Below, one piece after another: positions 34,562 through 46,800 of a stretch of DNA of 64,000 nucleotides. The notes under the pieces are model-generated. The model searched no databases, was not told the origin of the DNA, and was given only the letters and a program-made list of their open reading frames with translations. This DNA comes from Phallusia mammillata. Its lineage: Eukaryota > Chordata > Ascidiacea > Phlebobranchia > Ascidiidae. The position numbers and the translations under genes were made by a program. Position 1 is the stretch's first letter; each line of letters starts with the position of its first letter. The stretch spans positions 103,073-167,072 of the forward strand of contig QLIY01000250.1 in assembly GCA_003260075.1 (NCBI GenBank), in the 5' to 3' direction.

Positions 34562-37500
34562 CTACTTGACTGAAACATCCAACGCAATGCAAATTTGTTA
34601 CAACGCCATGACCGTATGTTATTAGTTTCTTTATTTTAACCGATAAATATATGGATCAAATGAAAAAAAGGTCACCCTAAACATAGCCTATTAATGTGAA
34701 AATTGAACAAAACAGCTTAAAGCTGCCTGTCGCTTAATCACCATCGAGCGCAAATGCAAACAAACAAAGACAAGCAAGCATAAGGCCACGACACAAACAA
34801 ACCAAAGCACGAAGTCATTTGTTGGTTTTAAGGGCTGTGCCGAGACTGGCGCGCGAAAACCGGTTTCAACCGGTTTCATCCGGTTGCTTTAGCCATAACA
34901 AGCGGCAGGAATTGTTTCGCCGCATCCAGGCCGACGCACTCAGAGATAGCCAAACAAACTTTGCTGGATAAACAAGGCGAGCTTAGTTAAAGTTTAATTT
35001 TTCGTTCGAAGGTGGTTTGTGTAAAATGGCTCGACGTCGTAAAGTTATAAAACTTGGCCTTTGCAACGGCTCGTCTAAAGCCGTGCAGATTATTTGATAA
35101 TTGTTTTACACGGACGACTTTTTCAAAGGGCAATTTTTGAACAGTTTCTGTTTGTAAAGAATTTACAACTCAACAAGTTATTTACAACTCAATAAACAAA
35201 CACTTTTTTGCCCAAATGTAGAACTGCGTGTGCTAACACCCTACCAACAGCTTTGTTAAGCTTAACAGAGCAAACTTTACAAGAGTTTGAACAATATACG
35301 ACAGTTTTGATTCCCAGATGAGGTACATTAAGTTTATGTCGTGTCTGTCTTTATGTAGATGCATTTCACAGAAAAATTCGTTTACAGATAAAAAAACATA
35401 CTTTTAATTCAGGCAGAGATGCTGAGATAAAGACTTTTTTAACAACTTTGCAAACAATGGTGCAACACGCTCCATGCGGTAACATGACAACCCACACCAA
35501 GGTTCCAAGGTACTCGTATTCGAAGAAGGTTCCAGCTAAAAACACACCAATTCCACATTAACCAATCTCCCGGCTTGTGCTCCCACAACATAAGCCTCCT
35601 ATTCGCCGGCTCCTTATCTCAACAGCTCGCAAGGGGGAGCGTGCGAACGCAGAGACCTGTTTATGGAGCTTATCTGTTTCCACGAATCCTGCGACCGCCC
35701 GCTTTTGCTGATGTTGCACTTTGAGCTCGGGCAACATCAACAAATTCGCCTGCGTCTCGTCAGAAACCGGTCAACACCTGACAACCTCTCCCTTCGGTAC
35801 AGCGATGCATATACTATGCAGACTTTAGGACGAACGGGCGGAAAAAGGGCGTCCTCATCTGAAGGAGATTACATCATACGGCAGTTATTTAGGTTGGAGT
35901 AAATGTTTTCAGAATTTTATAATTAAAGCACCTTTAAACCATCTTGAACACTCGTTCGCTCACAGAATTGGTAGAAATTTCGGAACCAAAACAAAACCTG
36001 CCAAATGACTAAAACGTGCCAAATGAATTTTGCCACACGTATCTCCGAAAGAAAAAAAGAAAGAAGAATGGTCAATGGTGAATTTGTGCACAATTCATTT
36101 AACAACTAACGAAGGCCTAGTTGAAGATGATTTTGTTCCCAGAAGATCAAGGTAGTAAGCATTTTACATCTTCTGTTTGCGTTTCCAAACATACTACGAT
36201 ATCAATAAAGATGAAAAGATAAATAAACCTCCTGAAATCTCTTCTCTCTATACCTTTTTGCTATGATGTGACACACCTTTCAATGCAAGCAGAAACACAA
36301 GGGTACCTATACCCGCATAATTACAATTTCTTGTATGCACGTGTGAACATTTTAGCCAATTAACAAGCACAAGTAAGAAATTGAATCACGTGTATAGCGC
36401 TGTGATACTGTTTACGGTCGTAGACCTGTCAACCACTCACTTCGCATTACACGACAAAGCAACAGCAGCAAAACACTAAGCGTTTAAGCACATTTTTTAA
36501 ACGGTAAATGCATTCAAGAGCCTTAAAAACTTTAAACAACAAAAATGCAACAGTAGACTATAAACTTCTTTATAAAGGTACCATGTTTGGTTATGTAACT
36601 TAAAACATTTTTTCGGGGTATAGCCTAAGGGGGAAATGTATAGAGATAAAATTTTTGGAAAAGTATAGCGTAATAAATCATTTATTAAACAATTTAAAGT
36701 AAAAATGATGACTCGCAACTTAGGTCGAGTAACAGGATTTTTTTGACACTTTGGATTACAGTTCCAACTCGGCAAGTAATCTGCCTGAACGACCTCAAAA
36801 GAAGTGGAGTATATACGACTTAAGGCACAGTTAAATCAGAAGGTTAATGATAGGATTTTTCTCCCCACGAAACACAGCAGACAAATAGAACACGTGGGGG
36901 AATACGACTCGAATGTTTTTCACATTTACTGTACAAACTTTGAAGGGAAGATATTGGAAAGAGGGTGATTTAAAAATTAATCGTTTGAACACTTTACATG
37001 CATACATGCTCATCCATGCTGAAAACTTGTGAAAAATGAAGAATAAATAATAAACCCATTAAACGTGCCTGTTGTGTGGAAACTTTTTGTCTCAACTACA
37101 TTGAAATATAAATAAAAATCGATTAAGTTGAAAGGATAAGTTGGAAAATGCATTGTATTTAAAAGCGTTTCTCCTTGGATTACTTTACGGTATTGAAGTT
37201 TTTAATTTCAAGTAAAACCGACTTGTTCGTGTAATTTAACGATCACCTTACTATGATGAATTACACTGTCTAAAACATTCAGCATGTAGTGGTTACGAAA
37301 TCTTGTTGGTCAAAAGTTAACCCGTTAAGTTGAACACATTCTATTTCAGACGTTTCAAAACGATCTATGTTGTCATTTCAATTGAAGGTGCCAAATAAGC
37401 TTTAACTATGCTCCAGTTTGCCGAAACGCAACCGTTTTTGATCCACTTTTCAAGTTCGTGTGTAGTGTAAATGTTCCTAAGCCTGTTTAAATTACGTTGC

Positions 37501-37719
37501 ATAACAAGAACGACCTAGTTTTTACAACGCACCAGAACGAAGAGGAACTAAAGCGACCTGCTAATGTATCTACGCTACGTTTAGTAGTGCATAGGATTCA
37601 CAAACATATTCCTAAATTAAAAATCAAAAGCTATACTGCCTATTCAGGCTACATGAAGGTACGATAGACATAACAATCACGAACGAACGTAGAGAATATA
37701 ACAAGCACGTGGCTCTTAC
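34562..37719. other. No gene recognised
   Basis: Only short open frames, none with a recognisable domain. No transposon with matched ends. Confidence 0.35.
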
Positions 37720-37849
37720 CTTTCGATGCTGGTATACTTGTCTTTCCAGGTACGTGCGACGATGACACACCAGACTCTGCGAGAAGGTAGTTTGTCGGGC
37801 GACAACAATCGATAAATGCAAACAACGAATCGTCGGCGGTCTGACTCTC
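37720..37849 (-). CDS. Candidate internal coding exon, gene unknown
   Basis: The acceptor TTACCTCAG ends at 37850 and the donor GAAAG|GTAAGAG starts at 37719. The 43 codons between (ESQTADDSLFAFIDCC ... TSIPASK) are open and polar. It enters in phase 0 and leaves in phase 1, so it could splice to the Fox/ZF exon at 14867, but no upstream partner was found. A chance match is possible. Confidence 0.3.
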
Positions 37850-37894
37850 CTGAGGTAAAGTGTGTGCATGAACATTTAGTGCGTGTGTGTCGAA

Positions 37895-37914
37895 GTGTGT
37901 GTGTGTGTGTGTGC
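37895..37914. repeat. (GT)n microsatellite
   Basis: A short uninterrupted GT run next to a second, shorter one at about 37883-37890. Confidence 0.8.
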
Positions 37915-38116
37915 TTTTAACAACAATAAAAAAATTCCGCACACCCGAGAGCTGCGATATACTGAGGCAGACCGGAGGGGGCTATAACCTGTGTACATGG
38001 CACAAAATAAACAAGACCACAATTCCCCGGACCGGACAAGGCGCCCTGCGAAAGAAGGACCCGATAAGAGCGATACACAGGTGCGGGGTTTACACTAGGA
38101 CGACTGCGTTCAATTT

Positions 38117-38304
38117 TGTTCTTTTTTGTTTTGACCATGAAACCTTTTTAGCATAAATTTGTTTTTTTTTCACAAAATGACGAGCATACACGGCCAAAAA
38201 TGAAGCCCCCCCCCCTGTTCTTTTTTGTTTTGACCATGAAACCTTTTTAGCATAAATTTGTTTGTTTTTTCACAAAATGACGAAAATACACTGCCAATAA
38301 TGAA
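38117..38304. repeat. 89-bp direct duplication split by C10
   Basis: Copies at 38117-38205 and 38216-38304 begin tgttcttttttg and end near aatgaa. Exactly ten C (38206-38215) separate them, with several small differences between copies. Confidence 0.8.
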
Positions 38305-38332
38305 AGAAACGCTGATTAAAAGTTGGATGTTG

Positions 38333-38511
38333 AATGTATTATTTTAGTCGACACAAACGAAAAGTTGAATGCAATAATTAGGCACAGGAAGTAAAAAATA
38401 TATATAACGTTTGTTTACCCCCCCCCCAATGTATTATTTTAGTCGACACAAACGAAAAGTTGAATGCAATAATTAAGCACAGGAAGTAGAAAATATATAT
38501 AATGTTTGTTT
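38333..38511. repeat. 84-bp direct duplication split by C10
   Basis: Copies at 38333-38416 and 38428-38511 begin aatgtattattttag and end gtttgttt. One A and exactly ten C (38418-38427) separate them. Confidence 0.8.
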
Positions 38512-39307
38512 TTTATTGCCGGTGACCAAATGCTTGCTTTATTACCGGGTACTTAATACATTACTGCAAAGTAACAAACCACGAGGATTTTGTGTTTACT
38601 TAAGCGGACTATGTTGTGTCACAACGCCCACCGAATGTCGCCTTTTTACAGAAAATTGAGGATTATTTTAGAGTCGGGTCATTGACAATAAACCCCATAA
38701 TACAAATAATAATTGTAGTAAAAAAATGTTATACGTGTTATACCAAGCAAGATATGGTAGGAATGAAAGGTAAACAATGCAGATAAAAATAGCAGAAAAG
38801 TTATCTACAAAGTTTTTGCAATCACCGTTATGCAAAGAAACTAAGTAGTATCTAAACTGGGAGTGCATTAGTACCCCCAGTCGTCTAAATTCCGGCCCCT
38901 GACGATGGGGGAACTGTTTTGTCGGCGGGGCAGCTACAAGCACAAACAACTTCGCATGGCGCGCTCGTGCAAAAGTAAACAGGGAGTAGGGAAAGAGAGA
39001 AAACTTGAGGCGCCTGTTTTCAAACATCCTTGATAATAGAACGGTGTTGCCATGAAAACAAAATGATTGCCCTACTGATATGGCTTTTATTGGGTGGAAG
39101 AGAACCCGTTTAAAAGTTGTGTCTTCAGACGTTTGATAACTGACGTTGGGTAACATCGAATCTGAATAACCGAAAACGTTTTGTAGTAATGTTATAGGTT
39201 GCTGATGGACATGAAGTATTGTAAACTGTGCACAAAATGTTTCGTAGCTTGTGCTTTCAAATCTGTTCGCGTTGTGGGAGGTTTGCCAACCAACAAATTG
39301 TTTAATG

Positions 39308-39582
39308 CAGGGGTTCCCAACCTTTTTACGATCTCGTACCACTTGGATGCTCTGTATTGCCACGCGTACCACTTCTTACACCAAAACTAATTTAATCGAA
39401 TCATATCTTGTTCAGAAGAATAACATTAGCCCATTGAAATAACAGTAAAGCGCCACAACTAAACCTAATAAGATTTTTGTTTTTGTTTCAATCAATTGGT
39501 CGAACAAAACGTAAAGTTGTAAATTAAGCTACTCGCGTACCACCTGAAAAACCTTTCGCGTACCACAGGTTGGGAACCCTTG
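39308..39582. mobile_element. hAT-type MITE, 275 bp
   Basis: Termini caggggttcccaacc and ggttgggaacccttg; exact 8-bp TSD gtttaatg at 39300-39307 and 39583-39590. No coding capacity. It overlaps the start of a long chance frame on the minus strand. Confidence 0.9.
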
Positions 39583-39590
39583 GTTTAATG

Positions 39591-40984
39591 GCTTCCTGTT
39601 GTATAAACATGCATTACAGATATAATGTAATCAACAAGCTGTAATTCTAAACATAACAACGTAAAACAGTGGTATGAGTTTGCTGCTGTAAATGGTGATC
39701 TTCTTTGAAGACGCATTGTTTTTTTCAACTTATAGGATGTAATAATATTCGGCGTGTTCGAATGGAGCTCAAATTTATAAGAGGGCCCGAACCCGAAATG
39801 TTTTTCAAAACGCAGCCTGCATTGGACCAATAAGTTGAAAGACCAAAACTACAAGCCTGATCAACCCTACTTTTTCAAACAAAATCCTAATCAAGCCGGA
39901 AAGTTGGGGAAATTGCGGAACAATTGACGCCGAGATCCCACAAGTCCGACTAACTTACAACTCTAGTGAGACTTTAAAGAGCAGAAGGCAAAAAGGAAAA
40001 TACTACTTAGTGTAACAAACATAGAATTGGGTGAAAATTCTAGTGTAAATTCTAGGGTTAGAAAAAAACACTTATCACTTATACGCCAAGATTATGCTAG
40101 AGTAGACTTTCAGTGCATGGACGTACGGTTGAAGACAGATCAACCCAGGAAAAACACTAAAGTTTACCGTTCGATGTGAGATATTTTAAACCGTATTTTA
40201 AGGGAGTGTTTACCTCATGTGATTTGCAAAATTGCACTTACACAAGGAACTCGTTTTGATCGTGTAAATAACTGGAGACATAAAAACGATGTTGTTGTGA
40301 GACATTCGTCGCACGTAAATGCTTATACAATGCATTATCAATTATACATTCAAACATTAAAAATTCGACGGGCGTTAAGTTCACGTATAAGCCATCGACC
40401 GTGCGTTTTGGGTTGACTCATCGGACAAATTTTCATGCAAAACAGGCAAAAATGCTTCTAATATTGCTTCGATTATATTCGTTTCCTTGTTGTAAATTGT
40501 TGGGTAAAGTTCATAAAAAACGTTTGTCTTAAAGTGGGCCAGAGAGATTCAATCGTATTTATTTGGAGAATTATAGTTAATAATGCAGCAAATAAGATCC
40601 CGCTCTTTACTGTCATCTAGCGTTTGCTTCAAGCCGATTTATATAAGTCGATGTTTTTTTCGGGGTGTTTGCTTTTGTGCGTTTTCTCAAGCAAAATAAA
40701 CTGCATCAGGTTATTCAATTCGACATTCAGACACTTTAGCATGTTAAGTTTTTTGAGAACGACCATGTTCGAGTTATTTTTACTTACGTAGTAACCAGTA
40801 TTTGTGAGTCAAACCAGAATTTGTGTTATTTCGTTACTTATGATACAATAAATGAACATTAGATAGCAATTGAGACACTTAAACATGCTTCATAATTTTA
40901 CAGTTTAACTGCAGCACCGCCTGAATACAAAAAAAAATGTGAAAAGACAGGCCCTTGGCCTTCCCGTCACAACTGCCTCGCTGT
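39591..40984. other. No gene recognised
   Basis: Short frames only. A minus-strand GTAAGT near 40790 lacks a credible exon. Confidence 0.35.
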
Positions 40985-41080
40985 GGGAAAGTCTGCTTTG
41001 GGGCTTGTAAGCCATGCGGCCCTTGCGCGTGATTATTACAATTGTCCGGCCCGCTGTAAAAAAAGGTTTGGTGAGTCCTG
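40985..41080. mobile_element. Decayed right end of the 17011-type hAT element
   Basis: The tail attgtccggcccgctg...ggtttggtgagtcctg resembles the right end of the 17011-17497 element with substitutions. No left end or TSD was identified. Confidence 0.5.
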
Positions 41081-42080
41081 GTTTAGCACACAAACGTCCA
41101 AGCTAAAGGGTGATCACAAACTAAAAGAAAAAACTACAAATAATCTACAGTGGAATTTTCACTATATTTGAATCACAAAACGAGGAAATTTACAACTTAT
41201 TTGCACAACTACTTTAAAATTAATTTGAAGAATTCCGACATAAGGTCTAGAAGTGCCCGTGAGAACATTTTGGTATTTTTTAATGTCAGTTTGCTTTTGA
41301 CAAAAAAAGGATGGCATATCATACAAAAAGGAGAAGTTGTAATTCCTTTTTGCACATTGCGCTTCCATGGATTGACCAATGACCACCAATGGATTGACCG
41401 CCATGTCCAGCTCCACAAATATTTAGCAGCACACTCGTTTCATTGCGAAACACAAACACTCGCCAGTTTAAAACATTGCTTTAGCTATAATTTAATAAGA
41501 TGAAAAAGAAAAAAAAGCTCAGAGTTATAATAAAGGCTCTTTGTCAACTATAGCGTTTACCAAAATACAGACTATAATTGACACGTACATTACATGTCAT
41601 ATAAGTTACAGTCGTACAACTTATCAGTACGCTAAGAAAGATATTTTTTAACTGACTTACATGTATTTTTATGTCACATGTGCTGTTTTCAGTAAATAAA
41701 GTAGAAGTCCTCGGATGCACAGATATTTGTACAAATTTGGGCAGCACAGATTTTGTTTTTCAATCCTCCACAACTTTGTACTTAGCTTCCACAAACACAC
41801 TAATCTTCTTTCCTGCATCATCTTTCTTCTATTGTGATAGTTGATCGATTGTGTCTATTGTTGGATATCTACGGATCAATTCTTTATTCGAAATAAACAC
41901 GACTTTAATAAATGACGCTGCAACGCGATTCACCACAAACGGCGCGATTTTTCGTTTCAACAGAAATTTACGATGCAAAATATTTACACATGACTGCGCA
42001 ATGTTTCTTAAAAATATTGAGGAAAGTATTTCCGAAAATTGTCCTGGCATTGCATTCTGGTCTGGTTTAATAAGCTACAC

Positions 42081-42192
42081 ATTTAACAAATATGTCGTTC
42101 AACTGATGGTCTAATGTTAAGCAAAAATACTAGTTGTATTTGTCCATAACTAGTTCTATTTGTGCATCAGTTGAACGACATATTTGTTAAAT
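42081..42192. repeat. Perfect 28-bp inverted repeat with 56-bp loop
   Basis: Arms at 42081-42108 and 42165-42192 are exact complements (atttaacaaatatgtcg... and its reverse complement). The loop holds two near-copies of a tagttstatttgt motif. It could be a young foldback or an RNA hairpin; no TSD is visible. Confidence 0.75.
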
Positions 42193-43079
42193 ATGCAACC
42201 TGGTGGACGAAAACACCTGTTCAGCAAAGCTACATATTACTGACCAAATTAATATCTAATTTGTACATAAAAGGAGCCCTGTGTTTAAAATTTGCAGACA
42301 ATATTTTTTAAGCGATACAAATATTTAAAAAAAATACGGTAGCCATTTGCCATATTCTAGCATTTAAAAATAGACAATAACATTTTGATGAAAGCTATGT
42401 AATATAGAAAGCCCGTTTTCAAAGTAATATCTTAATGCATTAATAATGATAAAATAATCATGATAATTATATTTGAAACACTGAACTTTCATCCTAAAAA
42501 TAATTTCCAACTTTTACAATCTCAAACACGATGACGTTTTGATGATGATGTTTACTTTTTCCTGTAGCAAAGCTATGTTTCGTAAAGTGGTTGTTGTTGT
42601 TGTTTCATTAGTAGCTTTTTAGCAATGAAAACGAATAATCAAAAGCTCAGCTATCAACTGTTTTTTTGTTAAATTTGTTTGATGTTGTTGAAATGTAAGT
42701 TTGAAAATGCATGATCATATTTTATTTTAGTCGATTTTGCCTGGAAAAGCTTAATGAGGAAATAAGATCAAATTTTTCTTATAATCTGTTAAAGCTTACT
42801 TAGTTATGAATAAACAAGGGCTTTTCAGACTATATAACTGTTTGGTGAAGTACCTCTGTAATTGTATTATTTAGTTCATTTTGTTGTCATTTTTCTTGTT
42901 TGTTTTTCATGATTATGTTATTAAATCTTTTTGTCTGTTATTTAAAAAATTTCAGGCAGCATGAAATGATAAAAAAATCCATCTTATTTATTTGTTTTTT
43001 AAATCTTGGTGGATTTTTTATATTAACTACTCAGTTGGAACTTTGTAATAATCATAGTTACTTGTAGAGTTCCTTCTCG

Positions 43080-43360
43080 AGAAAAATTACATCACGTATC
43101 TTAAACAAAACGTAAATGCGCGGACTGGGCACATAACTTTCTTATTTTGCTTCCGAAACAGCGATTTTTGACGTGCGTTGCGGCGAAACTTTCACCTTTC
43201 CCAGGTGTAGTCACGCCTGGTTGCGTAAGATCTATAACAGTCGCTTCGTTTTTGGCTGATTTGCTAGTGAATCACTACTTGTGATTGCTACTAGAAGCGA
43301 AAAAACGTACAATCGGACATTTTTGAAACGAAAAAGTCGAGAAATAGAGGAACCCTAGTT
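43080..43360 (+). promoter_or_regulatory. CpG-richer zone upstream of MOB3, probable promoter
   Basis: CpG dinucleotides are frequent here, while the following 10 kb of MOB3 body has very few. The zone lies 400-680 bp upstream of the start codon. No TATA box is seen. It is a reasonable promoter candidate by composition only. Confidence 0.45.
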
Positions 43361-43720
43361 ACTTGTCTTTTCACTGCATCCAAATTGTATGAAAAGATTG
43401 CAGAATGCGGCTCCTAAAAAGAATCAAATATAAGATAAGTTGGGATGTTGACCAACTAATTGTAAATTTTAATGTACAAAACAAAAAAATATCTTGATGA
43501 AAAAAATAATAATGTTTTCTTTTTTCGAATTAAATTTATATATTATATATATATTAGTTCTTCGAATAAGGTGTGATGTGCCTGATATGCCAAAGGCAGA
43601 ATATGTATGCCATTACCAATTAAACCACAAAGCTTCATACTTCCGCAAAACCCACCGTAGAAAAATATGACAAAATACATTCAATAATTCACCTGAATAA
43701 TTTTTATCGTTTTTTGCATG

Positions 43721-43755
43721 TTTCAGACATGTGATAGTATAAAATAAAATTAAGC
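43721..43755 (+). promoter_or_regulatory. Splice or trans-splice acceptor and 5' UTR of MOB3
   Basis: A pyrimidine-rich tract ends in gcatgtttcag at 43726, 29 bp before the MOB3 ATG at 43756. It marks either the end of a 5' UTR intron or an acceptor for a spliced leader, as is common in tunicates. The sequence alone cannot decide. Confidence 0.5.
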
Positions 43756-43885
43756 ATGTCTAAAAGTCATTTAAATCTGAAAGCTGTGTTTAACAAGGAA
43801 AGAACTTTTCGTCCGAAGAAGCGATTTGACCCTGGAACTGTTAAATTTGACTTACACAAAAAGGCTCAAGCAAGCTTAAGATCAG
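43756..43885 (+). CDS. MOB3: MOB3 exon 1
   Basis: Start codon in context taagcATGtct; 43 codons plus one base; donor G|GTTAAC is weak but fixed by the protein match (ASLRSG then LDLK). Confidence 0.93.
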
Positions 43886-46800
43886 GTTAACCGATGTTTT
43901 TTACATGTTTGTTTGTTTCCTTGTTGTTTTAATATTGTGAACATCTTTCCAGACGTTTCTCAAACTAGTTGTACAGATGGTTGTGGCAAATTGTGCTTTT
44001 GTGGATCAAAACTATGACTTAAAAGGCATATCATAGTATTATTTACACATGGAGCTATTATGACAATGTTGTAATAACTCACTACATATACCTCAAATAG
44101 GTCTAATGAGAAATATAACTGCCCAAATAGATGTAAAAAGTGATGTGATTTAATGTTTCGGCAAGTTTAACTCATGTTTGAATGTTTTAACCTCAGCCTA
44201 ATGAAGACAAAACTTAAAAACTAACATATAATCAAATTTTAAAGCCAAACAAAGGGCTTAAGCCTAAAGTAAAAATCCAGAGTTTGCGTTTATTTTGCCT
44301 AGTTAATTCGCAACACACAAAATGTATGTAGTCAATTCACACTCTTATTCTATTAAATTTGACACAGAAGTAGTTAAGTGTGCCAATAGAACCCACTCTA
44401 TTCCTGTTTGTTTTTTTCTACAACACAAATATATATTTATACATATCTGTTTATCTTTAATATGTATTGTGTTAGTGTGAATTGTCATCTGTTGACTTGA
44501 TTGCAGGTTTGGACCTAAAGACAATTGTAGTGTTGCCAGAAGGAGAAGACCTTAATGACTGGATTGCAGTTCACGTAGTTGACTTTTTCAATCGCATCAA
44601 CCTTATATATGGCACCGTATCAGACTTCTGTACAAACGAGGTCAGTGGCCCACTGTGAAACTCTACATCTCATTGAATATGCTGGCATGAAGGCAAAAAG
44701 TTACGAGGGCGATATATCACTTCCTGCTTGACTGTCTGTGTGCTGCCTTGCCCTTATATACATCTGTGTGCGTAGTTATTTTGGCCAACAGAGAGTGGTA
44801 TCAACCATAGCCTTGTAACTGCATGCATAAGTATAACATGTAAATACAATTATGGAATCTTTTAGTTTTGATTAAAACTGTAAAATATGTGTCTTAAACA
44901 TAATACATTTATACACATAAGATGTCCTTTATTTAAGGCTTTTTATACACATATGTTTCCATATGTTTTTCATGCTTGTCTGTTGGACTTCATTTTATGA
45001 AAACAATTTTAGCAAAGCAATTGCTACTGTATTTACCACAATTTAATACAAGATTTACAGTTAAAACCGGTGCTTATAAACTGTATGACATCATTGTTGA
45101 ACTTTGATATTTATATTACATACACATTTTTGCTATACATAATAAACAATGTGCATGTTTGTTATAATTTAAGCTTTAAAACTAAGTCAAATTTATACTG
45201 TTCAAACATCAAGTCATATATATATGTACTTGAAAATGTACACCATATACCTAAAAATGTTTATTTTATATGAGTACATTTTAAATCCTTGATAATTGAA
45301 ATTTTTAGTCTTGTCCGATAATGTCCGGAGGTCCACGATACGAATACAGGTGGCAGGACAATGGAAAATATAAGAAACCAACGAACCTTTCAGCATCAGA
45401 ATATGTTGCTGAACTAATGCAGTGGATCGAACAACTGATTAATGATGAAGCGATGTTTCCCACAAAAGTTGGTGAGTAACCAGCTTTTCAATGGTAGCTA
45501 AGTTCTGCATTGGATGTTTTGTAAAGCAAAAAAAAAACAAAAAAAACTTAGCTTTTGTTTGTCATCATTTTTTTGACGATAACTTACCAACTATTTTGTG
45601 CAAATTCACCAAAAAAACTAGTTTCCCACATTTGTGCATTAACTAGTACTTTTGTGGCCTTGGCTTTTGTATTACACTTTTTGGTGTGGTATTGAACATT
45701 TCCTAGTATTTGGATCAATGTTTAACAATGGTTGTGCTATGATTTTGCATGTTGACATAATAATTCAATGTATTACATGATGTTGGTAACTGATGTATGT
45801 GCTTCATTAATCATCATGTCACTTGAAAGTCATGAGGTTGTTTTGTTGCCAAAAAGCCTAGTGTTTGGTGACCCCTGTTTTAAACATGGTTTGTAGACTA
45901 TAAATGTGGAAAAGAGAATTTTTGAAAGGGTTGTTTGTTTCAAAAAAACGTTACCACAAAACTTCACATGCTTCATTATGTATATTTTACCAAATAGTAA
46001 CTACAAGTCCCTTTTTCTACAGGAACTCCATTTCCAAAGTCATTCCAGGGAACTTGCAAGAAAATCCTTACCCGCCTTCACCGTGTTTTTGTTCACGTCT
46101 ACATTCACCACTTTGACAGAGTACATGTAAGTCCTAACCTTCCTCTTTGCACTTCCTCTTAGCCTGAGCTACCTGTTTACGCTGTTTTAACTACATACCA
46201 TCAATCAATTTGCCAATTTTAATTATAATGGGTTTGTTTACAGTTGGTACAGTATCAAAATGTACAGATAGCTGCTCTTAAATAAGTTTGTTGTACTTTG
46301 GATTTAGGTAAATTGTAATACATTTATGACTTCCTGTTTATAACATGTTTAAACAAGATAATAACGTATAAACCATAACATGTTGCGGTAAAAGAAATGG
46401 GGTTAATTGATTTGTGCTGAAGAGGACACAATTAACTTTAAAGTTTTAGCATTATTTTTTTGCAGCTGACCCCCCCCCCCTGTTTACGCTGTTTTAACTA
46501 CATACCATCAATCAATTTGCCAATTTTCATTATAATGGGTTTGTTTACAGTTGGTACAGTATCAGCATGTACAGATAGCTGCCTTTAACTAAGTTTGTTG
46601 TACTTTGGATTTAGGTAAATTGTAATACATTTATGGCCCCCCCCCCGGTTAATTGATTTGTGCTGAAGAGGACACAATTAACTTTAAAGTTTTATTTTTT
46701 TTTTATTTTTTTTTGCAGCTGGTACATTACTAAATTTCATGATTACCTGCACGTTTGTGTCTACACCCCATTTTTTGAAAATGCTGAAAAAAAAACATGG

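Noticed and set aside
38668-39372. 234-codon minus-strand open frame
   Set aside because: Its N-terminal part is the translated end of the hAT MITE at 39308-39582 and the rest has no domain or splice logic.
45842-45877. Right end of a hAT element (gtgtttggtgacccctg)
   Set aside because: Single terminus without left end or TSD; kept only as a possible fragment.
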